A stretch of DNA of 64,000 nt from Parendozoicomonas callyspongiae (GTDB taxonomy: Bacteria > Pseudomonadota > Gammaproteobacteria > Pseudomonadales > Endozoicomonadaceae). The stretch lies in contig NZ_JAMFLX010000022.1 of assembly GCF_023502345.1 (NCBI RefSeq), positions 18,804-82,803 of the forward strand, given 5' to 3'. The translations under genes and the position numbers were made by a program. The notes beneath the pieces were generated by a model. It was not told where the DNA came from. It ran no database searches and saw only the letters and a list, made by a program, of their open reading frames with translations. Within the stretch, counting starts at the first letter, position 1; each line of letters begins with the position of its first letter. Of this stretch, positions 19,078-28,297 are shown in pieces.

Positions 19078-20529
19078 CTATCGAACAAAAAGCTTGAATA
19101 TCAGTTTGCCAATAAATCCGCCGTAGGGGGGGTACATCATCTTGGCAGCATTGAATTTCCCTTTCAGCATCACAGCCTTGGCTTTAGAGAAGGTCAAGAA
19201 ACCTTCATAGCCATGGTAATGTCCCATCCCGGAATCACCGATTCCTCCAAAGGGGAGGTCATCAACGGTCACATGGATCAAGGTGTCATTGATGCAGACA
19301 CCACCTGAATGGGTATCCTGCAGAACGTGAGCATGGGTATTCTTTTCGTGACTGAACAGATACAGGGCCAGAGGGTGTGGACGTTCGCGGATATAATCAA
19401 TGGCCTGGTTCAGGTAATCATAGGGCACAAGCGGAAGTATGGGACCGAAGATTTCATCCTGCATAACAGACAGGTTCTGATCAGCGTTGGTAATGATATG
19501 AAGCGGCATCCGACGGCTGCCATCATTAACCTGTGATTCACCCACCACATGAATATCAGCACCATTCTCCCTGGCTTCTTCAACCAGGCGATTCAAACGC
19601 TCATACTGACGATCGTTGATGATGCTGGTGTAATCACTGTTGCCATTCAAGCGCGGATACATTTTGCTGAACGACTTTTTATAAGCGGCAATGAAGGCGT
19701 CCATTTTTTCTCTTGGACAGAGAATATAATCTGGAGCAACGCAAGTCTGGCCGGCATTAAAGGATTTACCAAAACAGATTCGCTCGGCGGCTTCTTCAAT
19801 ATCGACATCTTCGGCCACAATGGCCGGAGACTTTCCACCCAGCTCCAGTGTTACCGGAGTCAGGTTTTCAGCTGCTGCCCGCATAACAATCCGACCAACC
19901 TGGGTTGAGCCGGTAAACAGCAGATGATCAAAAGGCAGTTTGCTGAAATCTGCGGCGACACTTGCATCACCATTGATGACTGCGATCAGATCATCCGGAA
20001 AATGCTCTTTCATCAGTCGGGCAAACAGCTGTGAAGTTTTTGGGGTGAACTCCGACATCTTCACCATCACCCGGTTACCGGCTGCCAGCGCACCAACCAT
20101 AGGAAGAACTGCAAGCTGGAGAGGGTAGTTCCATGGCACCATGATACCTACAACACCCAGAGGCTGGTAACGAACGTAAGCTTTGGCGGGTTGCAGGTGC
20201 TGCCCTACGTGACGACGGCTGGGCTTCATCCATTTTTTAAGCTGACGGCAGGTTGCATTAATATCCTGCGTGATAGGCATCATTTCAGCCAGCCGGGTTT
20301 CCTCCGGGGCTCGGCCTGCGAAGTCATCGCTGATGGCTTGAATGATTTCTCTCTGATGATCCAGTAGAACCGTTTTCAGCTTTTTAAGATTGCTAATACG
20401 GTCATCCCAAGAGAGGTAAGGTGCTGCCCGAAAAGCTTTTTTTTGCTTCTCAAAAATTGGCAGAAAGCTGTTTCCAGGTATTTGAACAGGATCCAGAGTG
20501 TTGGACATTGTATCAACGGCAGTGGCCAT
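19078..20529 (-). CDS. Aldehyde dehydrogenase, coniferyl-aldehyde dehydrogenase type
   Basis: NAD(P)-dependent oxidation of aldehydes to acids. The 483-residue protein has the catalytic Glu in LELGGKSP and the catalytic Cys in NAGQTCVAPDYIL near residue 268. The stretch GVVGIMVPWNYPLQLAVLPMVGALAAGNRVMVK is the cofactor region. The substrate-end motif DLPFGGIGDSGMGHYHG and the hydrophobic tail GGFIGKLIFKLF match the membrane-associated class of CalB and fatty-aldehyde dehydrogenases. The ATG at 20529 has GGAGAAATGCC just before it; the reading from 20607 adds 26 residues with no support. Natural substrates in this organism could be aromatic or fatty aldehydes; the gene alone does not decide. 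No neighbouring genes clarify the pathway. Confidence 0.88.
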   Translation of the reverse strand: MATAVDTMSNTLDPVQIPGNSFLPIFEKQKKAFRAAPYLSWDDRISNLKKLKTVLLDHQREIIQAISDDFAGRAPEETRLAEMMPITQDINATCRQLKKWMKPSRRHVGQHLQPAKAYVRYQPLGVVGIMVPWNYPLQLAVLPMVGALAAGNRVMVKMSEFTPKTSQLFARLMKEHFPDDLIAVINGDASVAADFSKLPFDHLLFTGSTQVGRIVMRAAAENLTPVTLELGGKSPAIVAEDVDIEEAAERICFGKSFNAGQTCVAPDYILCPREKMDAFIAAYKKSFSKMYPRLNGNSDYTSIINDRQYERLNRLVEEARENGADIHVVGESQVNDGSRRMPLHIITNADQNLSVMQDEIFGPILPLVPYDYLNQAIDYIRERPHPLALYLFSHEKNTHAHVLQDTHSGGVCINDTLIHVTVDDLPFGGIGDSGMGHYHGYEGFLTFSKAKAVMLKGKFNAAKMMYPPYGGFIGKLIFKLFVR

Positions 20530-20904
20530 GGCATTTCTCCGGTTCTGTCGCCTTTCACTTTCTATAACACCTGATCCCAGACTACGCGAAGTTAAGGCGG
20601 GGGACATTTATTCTTGTTGTTATGCCGAGGAATTTAGAGCAACAGCCGGGGAATGTAAACCAAGTACAGGCGTCCTGTTAGGGCGTCTTTATCGTCCTTT
20701 CGTACCAACACCCAGTTACCCTTTGATATTCAGAGGTTTTTCAATGGAAGGGGTTTACCATTAATTTTGTCTTTGTCGAGACTCTTATACTCGTTAACGC
20801 AGTTTTTTCTTCTTGACGATAGGGCTGGTATATGAATAACCAAAAGCCAGACTACTGCAGCAGCTCCAGTATTAAGCCCTGCGAGATACTCTCAATACCA
20901 CAGC
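20530..20904. other. Region upstream of the aldehyde dehydrogenase gene
   Basis: About 375 bases without a supported gene; holds the promoter of the aldehyde dehydrogenase and ends where the transposase remnant starts. Confidence 0.4.
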
Positions 20905-21338
20905 AGTAGGCTTGCTTTGGATCAGTCTCTGCAAACGATCAAACCTTCAGCTCGACTGACAGCAAAGCAAAAAGCTGGGTTGGCCCTGATTCTTGTTGGA
21001 ATAATCGTCGCAGATACCTTGAACTGGACGGCTTTCGGACGGAGAAGCCTGAGGGTAGCTAAATCCAGTCAACTCCGCTGGCTATTTTATAACGCCAAAA
21101 TTGCCTGACACCTTATGCTTCAGGCCAGTGTCAAGAAGATCCTGACCACCTACAGATAGACAGTGGAACACGGGTTGTTGATGACAGTGGCAAGGTGCGA
21201 GCGAAAAAAACAACAAAGATACATGGGACACACAAGGTCAAAGATAAGGCGACTAGAGGCTACAACGGGCAGGAACTGGTTTTTCTGGTGTTGGTCACAG
21301 AGAAGGTGACTATTCCAAGCGAAGTTTCAATACCATAG
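20905..21338 (+). mobile_element. Remnant of an IS4-like transposase gene
   Basis: Two plus-strand frames together give a decayed transposase core. The first (about 20905-21108) reads TAKQKAGLALILVGIIVADT and later SSQLRWLFYNAKIA, then a stop. After a frameshift the text continues as IDSGTRVVDDSGKVRAKKTT (about 21157-21216) and then GQELVFLVLVTEKVTIPSEV, ending at TAG 21336-21338. The VVDD motif with Asp and the following basic stretch fit the first catalytic Asp of the IS4 superfamily. The C-terminal half with the remaining catalytic residues is gone and no terminal inverted repeats are found. Confidence 0.65.
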
Positions 21339-21434
21339 CCAGATACCTTCCCCCAAAGAGCGGGAAAGTATAGGCATTGATCCTCAAACATCATGAAAAG
21401 AGAAGGTCATTAAGAGAGATATCTGGCAGCGGGG

Positions 21435-21656
21435 TCAGCCAACCCGTCGAATCCCTTTGAACTTTCCTGAACTGTCATAGCTGATCTCAAAGCGGCCGTG
21501 AATACCGTGATGGGATACAAACTGGGCAATAATATCAAAAGGAAGGCTAATGCTTGTGCCATCATCGGCCACGGCCCGCACACGCTCTTTCTGCCTTTTA
21601 TAAAACATCAAAACCTGTTCGGAATTAAGACTGATACTGACAACCGATTTACGCAT
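21435..21656 (-). CDS. DUF2835 family protein
   Basis: A 73-residue protein that fits the DUF2835 family in size and pattern: an N-terminal strand-rich part (VVSISLNSEQVLMFYKRQKE), then SISLPFDIIAQFVSHHGIHG with the conserved FVSHxGIHG motif near residues 46-54, then FEISYDSSGKFKGIRRVG. The family has no known function; members are small and occur in many marine gammaproteobacteria, and the fold suggests nucleic-acid or ligand binding at most. The gene lies upstream of dbpA's terminator on the same strand and is probably transcribed alone. Confidence 0.8.
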   Translation of the reverse strand: MRKSVVSISLNSEQVLMFYKRQKERVRAVADDGTSISLPFDIIAQFVSHHGIHGRFEISYDSSGKFKGIRRVG

Positions 21657-21764
21657 GTTTCAACATCCCTGATCTTGTTATTCCTGACTGTTCAGCCACC
21701 TAATAATAATAGAAAAACCAGAACACTTATGCCAATACACTGATTTATATAGATTTTTATCTAT

Positions 21765-21798
21765 AAAATAGCCAGGGATCACTCTCCCTGGCTATTTT
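21765..21798 (-). terminator. Terminator of dbpA
   Basis: A perfect 14-bp stem (AAAATAGCCAGGGA with TCCCTGGCTATTTT) and a 6-base loop lie directly beyond the dbpA stop. The U-rich flank on the minus strand makes an intrinsic terminator; it could also act on the plus strand. Confidence 0.85.
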
Positions 21799-21805
21799 TC
21801 CGCTT

Positions 21806-23194
21806 TTAGCGAAACTTACGCACCCGGAACTGACGGCCTTTGATTTTGCCATTCTGCAATCTCTTGAGCGCCTGGTTTGCAACGCAGCGCTCAATGGCAA
21901 CATATGCCGTGAAATCAAAAATATCGATCTTGCCCACATGCTTTCCAGGAATTCCGGCATCTCCCGTCAGGGCACCGAGAATATCGCCAGGGCGTACCTT
22001 GTTTTTCTTACCGCCATCAATATTCAGGGTTACCATCGGCGGTTCCATCTCAATAGGGCGATCATGAAGCTTGGCCAGATCACCATATTCCACCGGACGC
22101 ATTTGGTAGGCTTCAATATCTTCAATCTTGTACTGCTCTTTCTCGGTATAAAGACTGAGAGCCAAACCCTTCTTGCCTGCGCGACCAGTCCGACCAATTC
22201 GATGGACGTGCACTTCGGCATCACGAGTCACTTCATAATTAATGACGGCCTGTAGATCCTTAATATCCAGACCTCGGGCGGCAACATCTGTAGCCACAAG
22301 AATAGAGCTGCTTTTGTTGGCAAACTGAACTAGAACCCGATCACGATCTCGCTGATCCAGATCCCCATGAATTGCCTGGGCATGGAAGCCATGGATGCGC
22401 AGATCTGCAGCAACATCATCACATTCAGCTTTTGTGTTGCAGAACACAACGGATGATTCCGGCTGATAGTGATGCATCAAACTAACAAGAGCCTCTCTGC
22501 GTCCAGAGCGGGAGGTTAAAAAGAATTTCTGCTCAATCACCGTATCATCGTGATGAGACTCAACCTCGACTTTAACGGGAGAACGCTGAAAGTCTCGACT
22601 GATTTCCTGAATACCTTCCGGGTAAGTCGCAGAGAACAACAATGTCTGCCGATTTGATGGCGTCTGCTCCGCAAGATCAGCAATAGCATCCCGAAAGCCC
22701 ATATCCAGCATACGGTCGGCTTCATCCAGAACAAGAGTCGAAATATCATTAAGCTTCAGCTTGCCTTTACGCACATGTTCCTGAATTCGGCCAGGTGTTC
22801 CTACTACTATATGGGCACCGTGTTCCAGAGATGCAATCTGAGGACCAAAAGGCATTCCCCCACAAAGGGTCAGCACCTTGATGTTGTGGGTAAAGCGGGC
22901 CAGGCGGCGCAGCTCTTTTCCCACCTGGTCGGCAAGTTCGCGTGTTGGGCAAAGAACCAGTGTCTGCACCCGATATTTGCGCATATTCAGGCGGGATAAC
23001 AGGCCGATACCAAACGCCGCCGTTTTGCCGCTACCGGTCTTGGCCCGGGCAATCAAATCCTTCCCCTTCAGGACATGAGGCAAACTCTGAGCCTGAACAG
23101 GCGTCATGCTCTTGTAGCCAAGAGAGTCAAGATTGGCGAGCATTTCCCCTGATAATGGAAGGGAAGAAAAGCGGGTATCGATCATTATTTTCAT
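21806..23194 (-). CDS. dbpA: ATP-dependent RNA helicase DbpA
   Basis: DbpA is a DEAD-box helicase that acts in late 50S ribosome assembly and recognises hairpin 92 of 23S rRNA. The 462-residue protein has the motifs in order: Q-motif MTPVQAQSLP, motif I ARAKTGSGKTAA, Ia PTRELADQ, II VLDEADRM, III SATYP, the C-terminal domain with VFCNTKAEC, VATDVAARGLDI (V) and HRIGRTGRAGKKG (VI). The C-terminus (about 390-462) holds the RNA-recognition domain of DbpA, with GDILGALTGDAGIPGKHVGKI and FTAYVAIERCVANQALKRLQ. The start could be ATG 23194 or 23185; the second gives MIDTRFSSLP and is closer to homologues. The gene is divergent from the lipoprotein operon. Confidence 0.93.
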   Translation of the reverse strand: MKIMIDTRFSSLPLSGEMLANLDSLGYKSMTPVQAQSLPHVLKGKDLIARAKTGSGKTAAFGIGLLSRLNMRKYRVQTLVLCPTRELADQVGKELRRLARFTHNIKVLTLCGGMPFGPQIASLEHGAHIVVGTPGRIQEHVRKGKLKLNDISTLVLDEADRMLDMGFRDAIADLAEQTPSNRQTLLFSATYPEGIQEISRDFQRSPVKVEVESHHDDTVIEQKFFLTSRSGRREALVSLMHHYQPESSVVFCNTKAECDDVAADLRIHGFHAQAIHGDLDQRDRDRVLVQFANKSSSILVATDVAARGLDIKDLQAVINYEVTRDAEVHVHRIGRTGRAGKKGLALSLYTEKEQYKIEDIEAYQMRPVEYGDLAKLHDRPIEMEPPMVTLNIDGGKKNKVRPGDILGALTGDAGIPGKHVGKIDIFDFTAYVAIERCVANQALKRLQNGKIKGRQFRVRKFR

Positions 23195-23542
23195 CAGGCG
23201 GGTAAAACAGGGCAGCTATGATAACAGGTTAAAAATATCGATTATGTAGCAATTAACTGAATAGAAAATAAATAAACCACTAAGAAATATTTCCTTAATA
23301 ATGACCAAAACGAAATAAAAATATTAACAAAAACTCTGCATTGATTACTTATCCTCCTAATGAAATGTCAGATACATCTCTATTACCAGAGGGAACGCAT
23401 ACATACCTTATTGAGTAACATTATGTTCCTCTTATAAAATTCGCCGCTCTCACCGCTGACCACGGAATGGATGTTTAATTGAGAACGCCCCCTAAACATC
23501 CAGGCAGCTGTATATTCGAAAATCACACACAAGACGAACGGA
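23195..23542. other. Divergent upstream region of dbpA and the lipoprotein operon
   Basis: An AT-rich intergenic region of about 350 bases with no gene. The promoter for the rightward operon is annotated separately. Confidence 0.6.
23411..23438 (+). promoter_or_regulatory. Sigma-70-type promoter for the lipoprotein operon
   Basis: TTGAGT (23411-23416) and TATAAA (23433-23438) are separated by 16 bases. Transcription would begin near 23445, giving a leader of about 100 bases before the first gene. Confidence 0.45.
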
Positions 23543-24964
23543 ATGACTCTCAAAGCTCTTCTAAAGCTGACAACAGCCATAGGTGCTTATTCTCTCCTTG
23601 CGGGTTGCGCATCTGTTTACCAGGCCAACCAGTTCGATGGATTTGAAAAAGAAATCACCCAGGGTGACCTGGTAAAAGCCACGAATGATGCCGTCGATCA
23701 GGCAGATGTGGACACAAAAACAGGCAAGCCCACAGACCTGCTCTGGACCCTGCAGGCTGGCTCTCTTCTGCGTATGGAAAAAGACTACAAGCGCAGCACC
23801 GAGTTCTTCGATGCATCTGAAGATATGATGTACAAAGAAGATACAAAAAATGCGAGTGTTTCTGCCGCCAGTCAGGTCGGCAGTGTACTGGTTAACGACA
23901 CCATCCTCCCTTACAAACAGACCCATTTTGACGGGATCATGGCTAACACATATAAAGCCATGAACTTCTCTGCACTCAATGACATTAACAATGCCCGCAT
24001 CGAGTGGAACCGTGTTGATGATCGTCAGCGCCGTGCTGTTGAAGAGTACAGTAAGCAGATCGCTGAAAAGAAAGAGCAGGCTGAAGCCGAGCGCAAGAAG
24101 CTGGCCGCACAAAAAACCAGTGGCCCTGCCCCCGATATCAATGCCAGTGTGAAACAGTCCAATGCGATTCTCGCCAGACAGGGAATCGATATGAACACCT
24201 GGAAACCCTATGCAGGTTATGTAAACCCCTTCACAACTTATATGCATGGTCTGTATTTCCTGCAGAACGCACAGGATCGCAGCGATTATCAGCGTGCTTA
24301 TGAAAGTCTGAAACGCGCCTACGCACTGACTGGCAATAAAACTGTTAAGGCTGATATGGATATCGCGCGTCAGGTTGTTAATGGTTTCCCACCCAAGAAG
24401 ATTCGTCCACGCGTTTGGGTGATTTTTGAAAATGGCCTGTCTGCGGAAAAAGACGAGTTCCGTATAGACCTGCCGATCGTACTTTCCAAGCAGAAGATTA
24501 TTTACACCGGCATAGCTCTGCCCAAGCTGGTCGAGCGTCAGCGTGCTTATCAGAACCTGGATGTGGATGGTGTTAAGACCACCGTTGTTGGTGATATGGA
24601 CAAGATCATCAAGGCCGAATTCAAAGAAGAATTTACCTATATTCTGATTAAGGAGCTGGCCCGTGCCACGCTGAAAACATACGCACAGCAGCGGATGAAC
24701 AAAACCAATCCAACCGCAGGTGCTCTGATGACTGCCTATCAGCTGGCAACCACTTCTGCAGATATCCGTTCCTGGACCACTCTGCCCAAAGAGTTCCAGG
24801 TTGCACGTATCAAACGCCCTGCAAATGGTTCTATCACCTTAAGCGCCCCCGGGATGATTGAGCCTCTGAATGTCGAGATCAATAAAGACAGTCAGTTCAA
24901 CATTGTTTATGTAAAAGCTGTCAGCGCCCAGCAGACACCTTCAATTGAAATTATCAGTATTTAG
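23543..24964 (+). CDS. COG3014-like lipoprotein, first gene of an envelope operon
   Basis: The 473-residue protein starts MTLKALLKLTTAIGAYSLLAGCAS, a lipoprotein signal peptide with the lipobox LAGC (Cys22), so it is anchored in the outer or inner membrane facing the periplasm. The body has helix-rich repeats typical of tetratricopeptide-like proteins: two stretches of paired helices around residues 55-150 (DLLWTLQAGSLLRMEKDYKR) and 225-275 (YMHGLYFLQNAQDRSDYQRAY). Between them lies a charged helix rich in EKKEQAEAERKK. The C-terminal part is beta-rich. The family is known as COG3014, without a described function. The gene starts a four-gene cluster with an LpoB-like, a DUF6844-like and a CsgG/HfaB-like gene. 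I infer a role in envelope assembly or secretion. Confidence 0.8.
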   Translation: MTLKALLKLTTAIGAYSLLAGCASVYQANQFDGFEKEITQGDLVKATNDAVDQADVDTKTGKPTDLLWTLQAGSLLRMEKDYKRSTEFFDASEDMMYKEDTKNASVSAASQVGSVLVNDTILPYKQTHFDGIMANTYKAMNFSALNDINNARIEWNRVDDRQRRAVEEYSKQIAEKKEQAEAERKKLAAQKTSGPAPDINASVKQSNAILARQGIDMNTWKPYAGYVNPFTTYMHGLYFLQNAQDRSDYQRAYESLKRAYALTGNKTVKADMDIARQVVNGFPPKKIRPRVWVIFENGLSAEKDEFRIDLPIVLSKQKIIYTGIALPKLVERQRAYQNLDVDGVKTTVVGDMDKIIKAEFKEEFTYILIKELARATLKTYAQQRMNKTNPTAGALMTAYQLATTSADIRSWTTLPKEFQVARIKRPANGSITLSAPGMIEPLNVEINKDSQFNIVYVKAVSAQQTPSIEIISI

Positions 24965-24981
24965 AGAAGTAGCACGAAGTA

Positions 24982-25602
24982 ATGATTAAGAAGTTCATTA
25001 AACCTGCAGTTGTCGCCTGTGTCATGACCCTGATGGCAGGCTGTGCCACCCAAACAACTTATGTTGATCCTGCCCAGGACAAGACGGTTGTGATGGGACT
25101 GGACTACAAGGATTTTAATAGTGCTGCAAAGCAGGCAGTAACTGGTATCGCTAAATCTCCGCTGATGGTTCATCCTCAAATGGCTCAAGGTGCGCGTTAT
25201 GTTATTTCCGTTTCCCCAATTGTTAACGACACTACCCAGCGTATCGACACAGATCAGCTAACAAAAAAGATGCGTTCAGAATTACTCAAAACCGGGCGAT
25301 TTATTACCACAACTGCCGTGACTGCGAATGGCCCTGAAGATGCGATGACCGAAAAGGTGCGTAAACTCAGCAGCTCCAAGCTCATTAATCAGGCAACTGT
25401 AAAGAAGAACGGTACAGTGATTGCGCCTGATTTTAACCTTACCGGTAAGATCATTCAGCGTAATAACAAAGTTGATCGTAACACTCAGCAAGTGGATTAC
25501 TACTTCCAGCTAACCCTGACAAACCTGGAAAAGGGGCTGGCTTACTACGAAGACAGCATCCAGATTATCAAGCGCGGCTCCAACAAGTCAGTTTCCTGGT
25601 AA
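24982..25602 (+). CDS. LpoB-like lipoprotein (penicillin-binding-protein activator family)
   Basis: The 206-residue protein begins MIKKFIKPAVVACVMTLMAGCATQ, a lipoprotein signal with lipobox MAGC (Cys21). The mature part starts with a linker and then the fold of LpoB/FlgO/CsgG-N type (about residues 60-206), with RIDTDQLTKKMRSELLKTGRF and the end VDYYFQLTLTNLEKGLAYYE. In E. coli LpoB reaches from the outer membrane to activate PBP1B in peptidoglycan synthesis, but the family is broader, and in this operon a structural role together with the CsgG-like protein is as likely. It lies 17 bases after the first lipoprotein gene. A perfect 11-bp hairpin (25611-25635) follows its stop. Confidence 0.75.
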   Translation: MIKKFIKPAVVACVMTLMAGCATQTTYVDPAQDKTVVMGLDYKDFNSAAKQAVTGIAKSPLMVHPQMAQGARYVISVSPIVNDTTQRIDTDQLTKKMRSELLKTGRFITTTAVTANGPEDAMTEKVRKLSSSKLINQATVKKNGTVIAPDFNLTGKIIQRNNKVDRNTQQVDYYFQLTLTNLEKGLAYYEDSIQIIKRGSNKSVSW

Positions 25603-25610
25603 ATTGCCAG

Positions 25611-25635
25611 CCGGTCTGCAGTTTCTGCAGACCGG
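25611..25635 (+). terminator. Intercistronic hairpin after the LpoB-like gene
   Basis: CCGGTCTGCAG pairs perfectly with CTGCAGACCGG around TTT. No long T-tract follows (TTTCC), so it may lower rather than stop transcription into the next gene, or stabilise the upstream mRNA. Confidence 0.6.
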
Positions 25636-25674
25636 TTTCCAGATATCCAGTCAAACCTATAAAAGGAATTTCAG

Positions 25675-27093
25675 ATGAATAAAACACTGTTGGCTCTGGT
25701 GCTGGCGACTGCCTCACTTTGCCCGCTCTCTGCCAGTGCAGAGCAACAACCTGCAACAGAAACTGCAACGGTCGAAGAATCCGCTAACCAGCCAGCCCAG
25801 ACTGCTGAAGCCGTTATCGAAGCCAGTGAAAAGAAAGTTGATGACGCCTTTCGTGATGTAGAAGAAACAGCTCGCAAATATGTACGCAATCAAAAAAGAA
25901 AGTACAAAAAACAGGGACGCAGTAATGAAGTATTTATCAGCTCCGGCAGTGCACTTGTCAGCGAACCTTCCAGCTCTACCAACTGGGGCGATGCCCGTGT
26001 TATTGCTTACCAGGAAGCACAGAATAAAGCCCGTGAGTCATTTCTGAAGCAGCTTTACAGCGAAGTATCTTCTGACATTATCAAAGACAGCTTCAAAACC
26101 AATAAGCAGCCAGAATTCGAGCCTGAGGATCTGCAAAGCCAAAGCAAGATGGAAAGCGTGCTGAATAAAGTCGTTGCCTATGCTGATGCCGTTCTGGATG
26201 AGAAGCTTGAGGAAAAGGGTGTTGACCCTGCCGAGTATAAGTCTGCAAATCCTGAAAAAAGAAAGGTCATGCTGAAGAAGGCCTTCAGCAAAGCCGTAAC
26301 TCGTAAATCCCATGGTGACCTGAGTGGTGCCATGATTGTTAACACCTACGAAACCACTGATGCCAATGGCAACACAGCTGTTGCCGTGGTTATGAAAACA
26401 TCTGTGAAGATGAAAAACTTCCTGAGAAAGCTTCGTACCAGCAAGGGTGTTATCCAGCCCAATCCCAAAAAGCATGGAGTTGATATCGAAGAGTATCTTG
26501 AAGTCAACCGTGAGAACCTGATGTACGAATACGGTTTGCGGATGTTCTACGATGAGAACGGCTATCCCGTACTGTTGTCTTTTGCCCAAGCAGGTAATGA
26601 CTGTAATCCTGTTGATTACGAAGAGTGTGTAGACAATCGTGACTTCTCCTTTGATGAAGCTGAGAACGATGCTTTCTCCCACTTTGCAGAAGCCTACAAC
26701 CTGAACGGCGCGTCTGAAACCTCCACTTTTAAAGGCAAGGAAAAGACCAAAACAAACAAAATCACCAAAACCGAGAATGGTGTTGAAACCACTCAGGAAA
26801 CCATTAACAAGATCATTAAAGAAACCAAAGCCATGTCCAGGATGACTTCCAGGGTTAAAGACCTGGTTGGTATCAGTGAAGTTATGCGCTGGACAGAAAA
26901 GCATTCGGTTTCCGGTCGTGAACTGAACGGAGTGGTACTGGCCTGGCGCCCTGAAACCGAACAGGCAACCAGAACCTTCAAGGCTAACAAAATCCCATCT
27001 GCACCCGCTCCTCAGCAGCAGACGGCAGCACCAAAGAAAAACTCTGCCCAGCAGGCTTCCAGCGCCTTCCTGATGGAAGACGATGATTTCTAA
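25675..27093 (+). CDS. DUF6844-like periplasmic protein
   Basis: The 472-residue protein has a cleaved signal peptide (MNKTLLALVLATASLCPLSASAEQ, cleavage after SASA). It continues with a low-complexity acidic stretch (residues 24-55, Gln/Thr/Glu/Ala), a long helical region with many lysines (about 56-130), and a mixed central part with KTSVKMKNFLRKL. At the end are alanine/proline-rich repeats and an acidic tail (AFLMEDDDF). I associate it with DUF6844, a family of unknown function seen beside COG3014, LpoB-like and CsgG-like genes; that association is from memory, not from a search. The mature protein would be periplasmic. A good GGA-rich site precedes the ATG. Next in line is the CsgG-like gene, 13 bases on. 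Confidence 0.65.
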   Translation: MNKTLLALVLATASLCPLSASAEQQPATETATVEESANQPAQTAEAVIEASEKKVDDAFRDVEETARKYVRNQKRKYKKQGRSNEVFISSGSALVSEPSSSTNWGDARVIAYQEAQNKARESFLKQLYSEVSSDIIKDSFKTNKQPEFEPEDLQSQSKMESVLNKVVAYADAVLDEKLEEKGVDPAEYKSANPEKRKVMLKKAFSKAVTRKSHGDLSGAMIVNTYETTDANGNTAVAVVMKTSVKMKNFLRKLRTSKGVIQPNPKKHGVDIEEYLEVNRENLMYEYGLRMFYDENGYPVLLSFAQAGNDCNPVDYEECVDNRDFSFDEAENDAFSHFAEAYNLNGASETSTFKGKEKTKTNKITKTENGVETTQETINKIIKETKAMSRMTSRVKDLVGISEVMRWTEKHSVSGRELNGVVLAWRPETEQATRTFKANKIPSAPAPQQQTAAPKKNSAQQASSAFLMEDDDF

Positions 27094-27106
27094 AGGATTG
27101 AAACGA

Positions 27107-28285
27107 ATGATGAAAAGGCTTACAGCAGCAGTTATGCTGCTGATGGCCCTCCCGCTGGCAGCTTTTGCAGCTGTGATGGATGTGGAGGTGACCGGATATG
27201 GTCTGACTGAAGATGCCGCTATCGAGCACGGTTTAACCCAGGCTATCCGGCAGGTTAATGGTGCGGATATCAGCAGTGTGCAAAACACTGTGAAAATTCA
27301 GACCAAGGTTAACGACCAGAAAGATACTGTTTCTGCTGTCAGTCGAGGTACGGTAGTCGGAACAAAAGGCCAGATTGCCGGTTACAGCATTCTGGATAGA
27401 AACTGCTCTGATGATGAATGCTCCATCAGCATGAGTGTTCAGGTTTTCCAATACAAAACGCCAGGCCTGTCTGCCGAATCACGCCGCAAGATTGCAGTTC
27501 TGCCTTTCACCGGAGCCATAGAGTTCCGCAAAATGGTGACAAAAGGGGTACAGGACCAGCTGGTTCAGAGCCGCCGTTTTGCTGTTCTTGATCGTGAACA
27601 CGAAAAAGAATACCAGGCAGAGAAATCACTCTGGCAAAGTGAAGATGCAGCCATCTCAGAAAAGGCCCGTATGGGTAAAGTGCTGGGGCTGGATTACATC
27701 CTGGTTGGTACCATTGAGAAGGCCAGGGCCAATCGCTGGATCACAACAGTTGAACTGACAGGTGAGCAGGAGCAACACGTAAGAGCTACCGCGACTGTTC
27801 GTTACCAAATCATTGCTGTTGCCACACGCCAGGTTAAGTGGGCTGACACTGTCTCCGTTACTCTGAAAACTGACAGCCTGCAGAAAACTGCCGATGCGAT
27901 CAGTAAGAAGATTACTGCTGAAGCTCTGGGGAACATTTACCCAATGCGGGTTGTTGGTATGAATGGTGATCAGGTGATCCTGAATCAGGGCGGCAAAACC
28001 CTCAACACAGGTGATGTTTACCACATCTATGCTCTTGGGGAAAAGATTGTCGATCCTTATACCAAGGAAGTACTGGGTCGGGATGAAACTCCAATTGCAA
28101 GAGTTCGCATTGCACGGGTTACAGCCAAAATGTCTTATGCCGATGTGATCAAAGGCGATGTGGAAGATATCCAGAAGCTTTACATCGCCAGACGATACAA
28201 GCCCAAGGCATCACCAAAACCCAAGAAAGCTGCAGCTCCTGCAAAGGAACAGAAGCTTCCTGAGGCTGGCGGCGTCTTTCTGTAA
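27107..28285 (+). CDS. CsgG/HfaB-like envelope protein
   Basis: The 392-residue protein starts MMKRLTAAVMLLMALPLAAFAAV, a cleaved signal peptide without a lipobox Cys, so it is periplasmic or outer-membrane. The middle (about 140-290) has the CsgG/HfaB nucleotide-binding-like fold: RKIAVLPFTGAIEFRKMVTKGVQDQLVQSRRFAVLDRE, then GKVLGLDYILVGTIEKA and ATVRYQIIAVATRQVKWADTV. CsgG itself makes the curli export pore. Here the lack of the lipid-anchoring Cys and the extended C-terminal beta domain (TGDVYHIYALGEKIVDPYTKE) argue against a true curli pore; it may be a docking or assembly factor. ATG 27107 is chosen because AAAGGA lies about 9 bases before it. The basic Lys/Pro-rich tail ends at a strong terminator. 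Confidence 0.75.
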   Translation: MMKRLTAAVMLLMALPLAAFAAVMDVEVTGYGLTEDAAIEHGLTQAIRQVNGADISSVQNTVKIQTKVNDQKDTVSAVSRGTVVGTKGQIAGYSILDRNCSDDECSISMSVQVFQYKTPGLSAESRRKIAVLPFTGAIEFRKMVTKGVQDQLVQSRRFAVLDREHEKEYQAEKSLWQSEDAAISEKARMGKVLGLDYILVGTIEKARANRWITTVELTGEQEQHVRATATVRYQIIAVATRQVKWADTVSVTLKTDSLQKTADAISKKITAEALGNIYPMRVVGMNGDQVILNQGGKTLNTGDVYHIYALGEKIVDPYTKEVLGRDETPIARVRIARVTAKMSYADVIKGDVEDIQKLYIARRYKPKASPKPKKAAAPAKEQKLPEAGGVFL

Positions 28286-28297
28286 AATTTCTTACCG

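Noticed and set aside
26038..27288. A 416-codon minus-strand frame opposite the DUF6844-like gene
   Set aside because: It is a shadow: no ribosome binding site, odd Phe/His/Gly-rich composition, and the plus strand has a signal peptide and operon context.
27107..28285. Curli secretion pore (csgG)
   Set aside because: The protein lacks the lipobox Cys, has an extra C-terminal domain, and no csgA, csgB, csgE or csgF genes are near.
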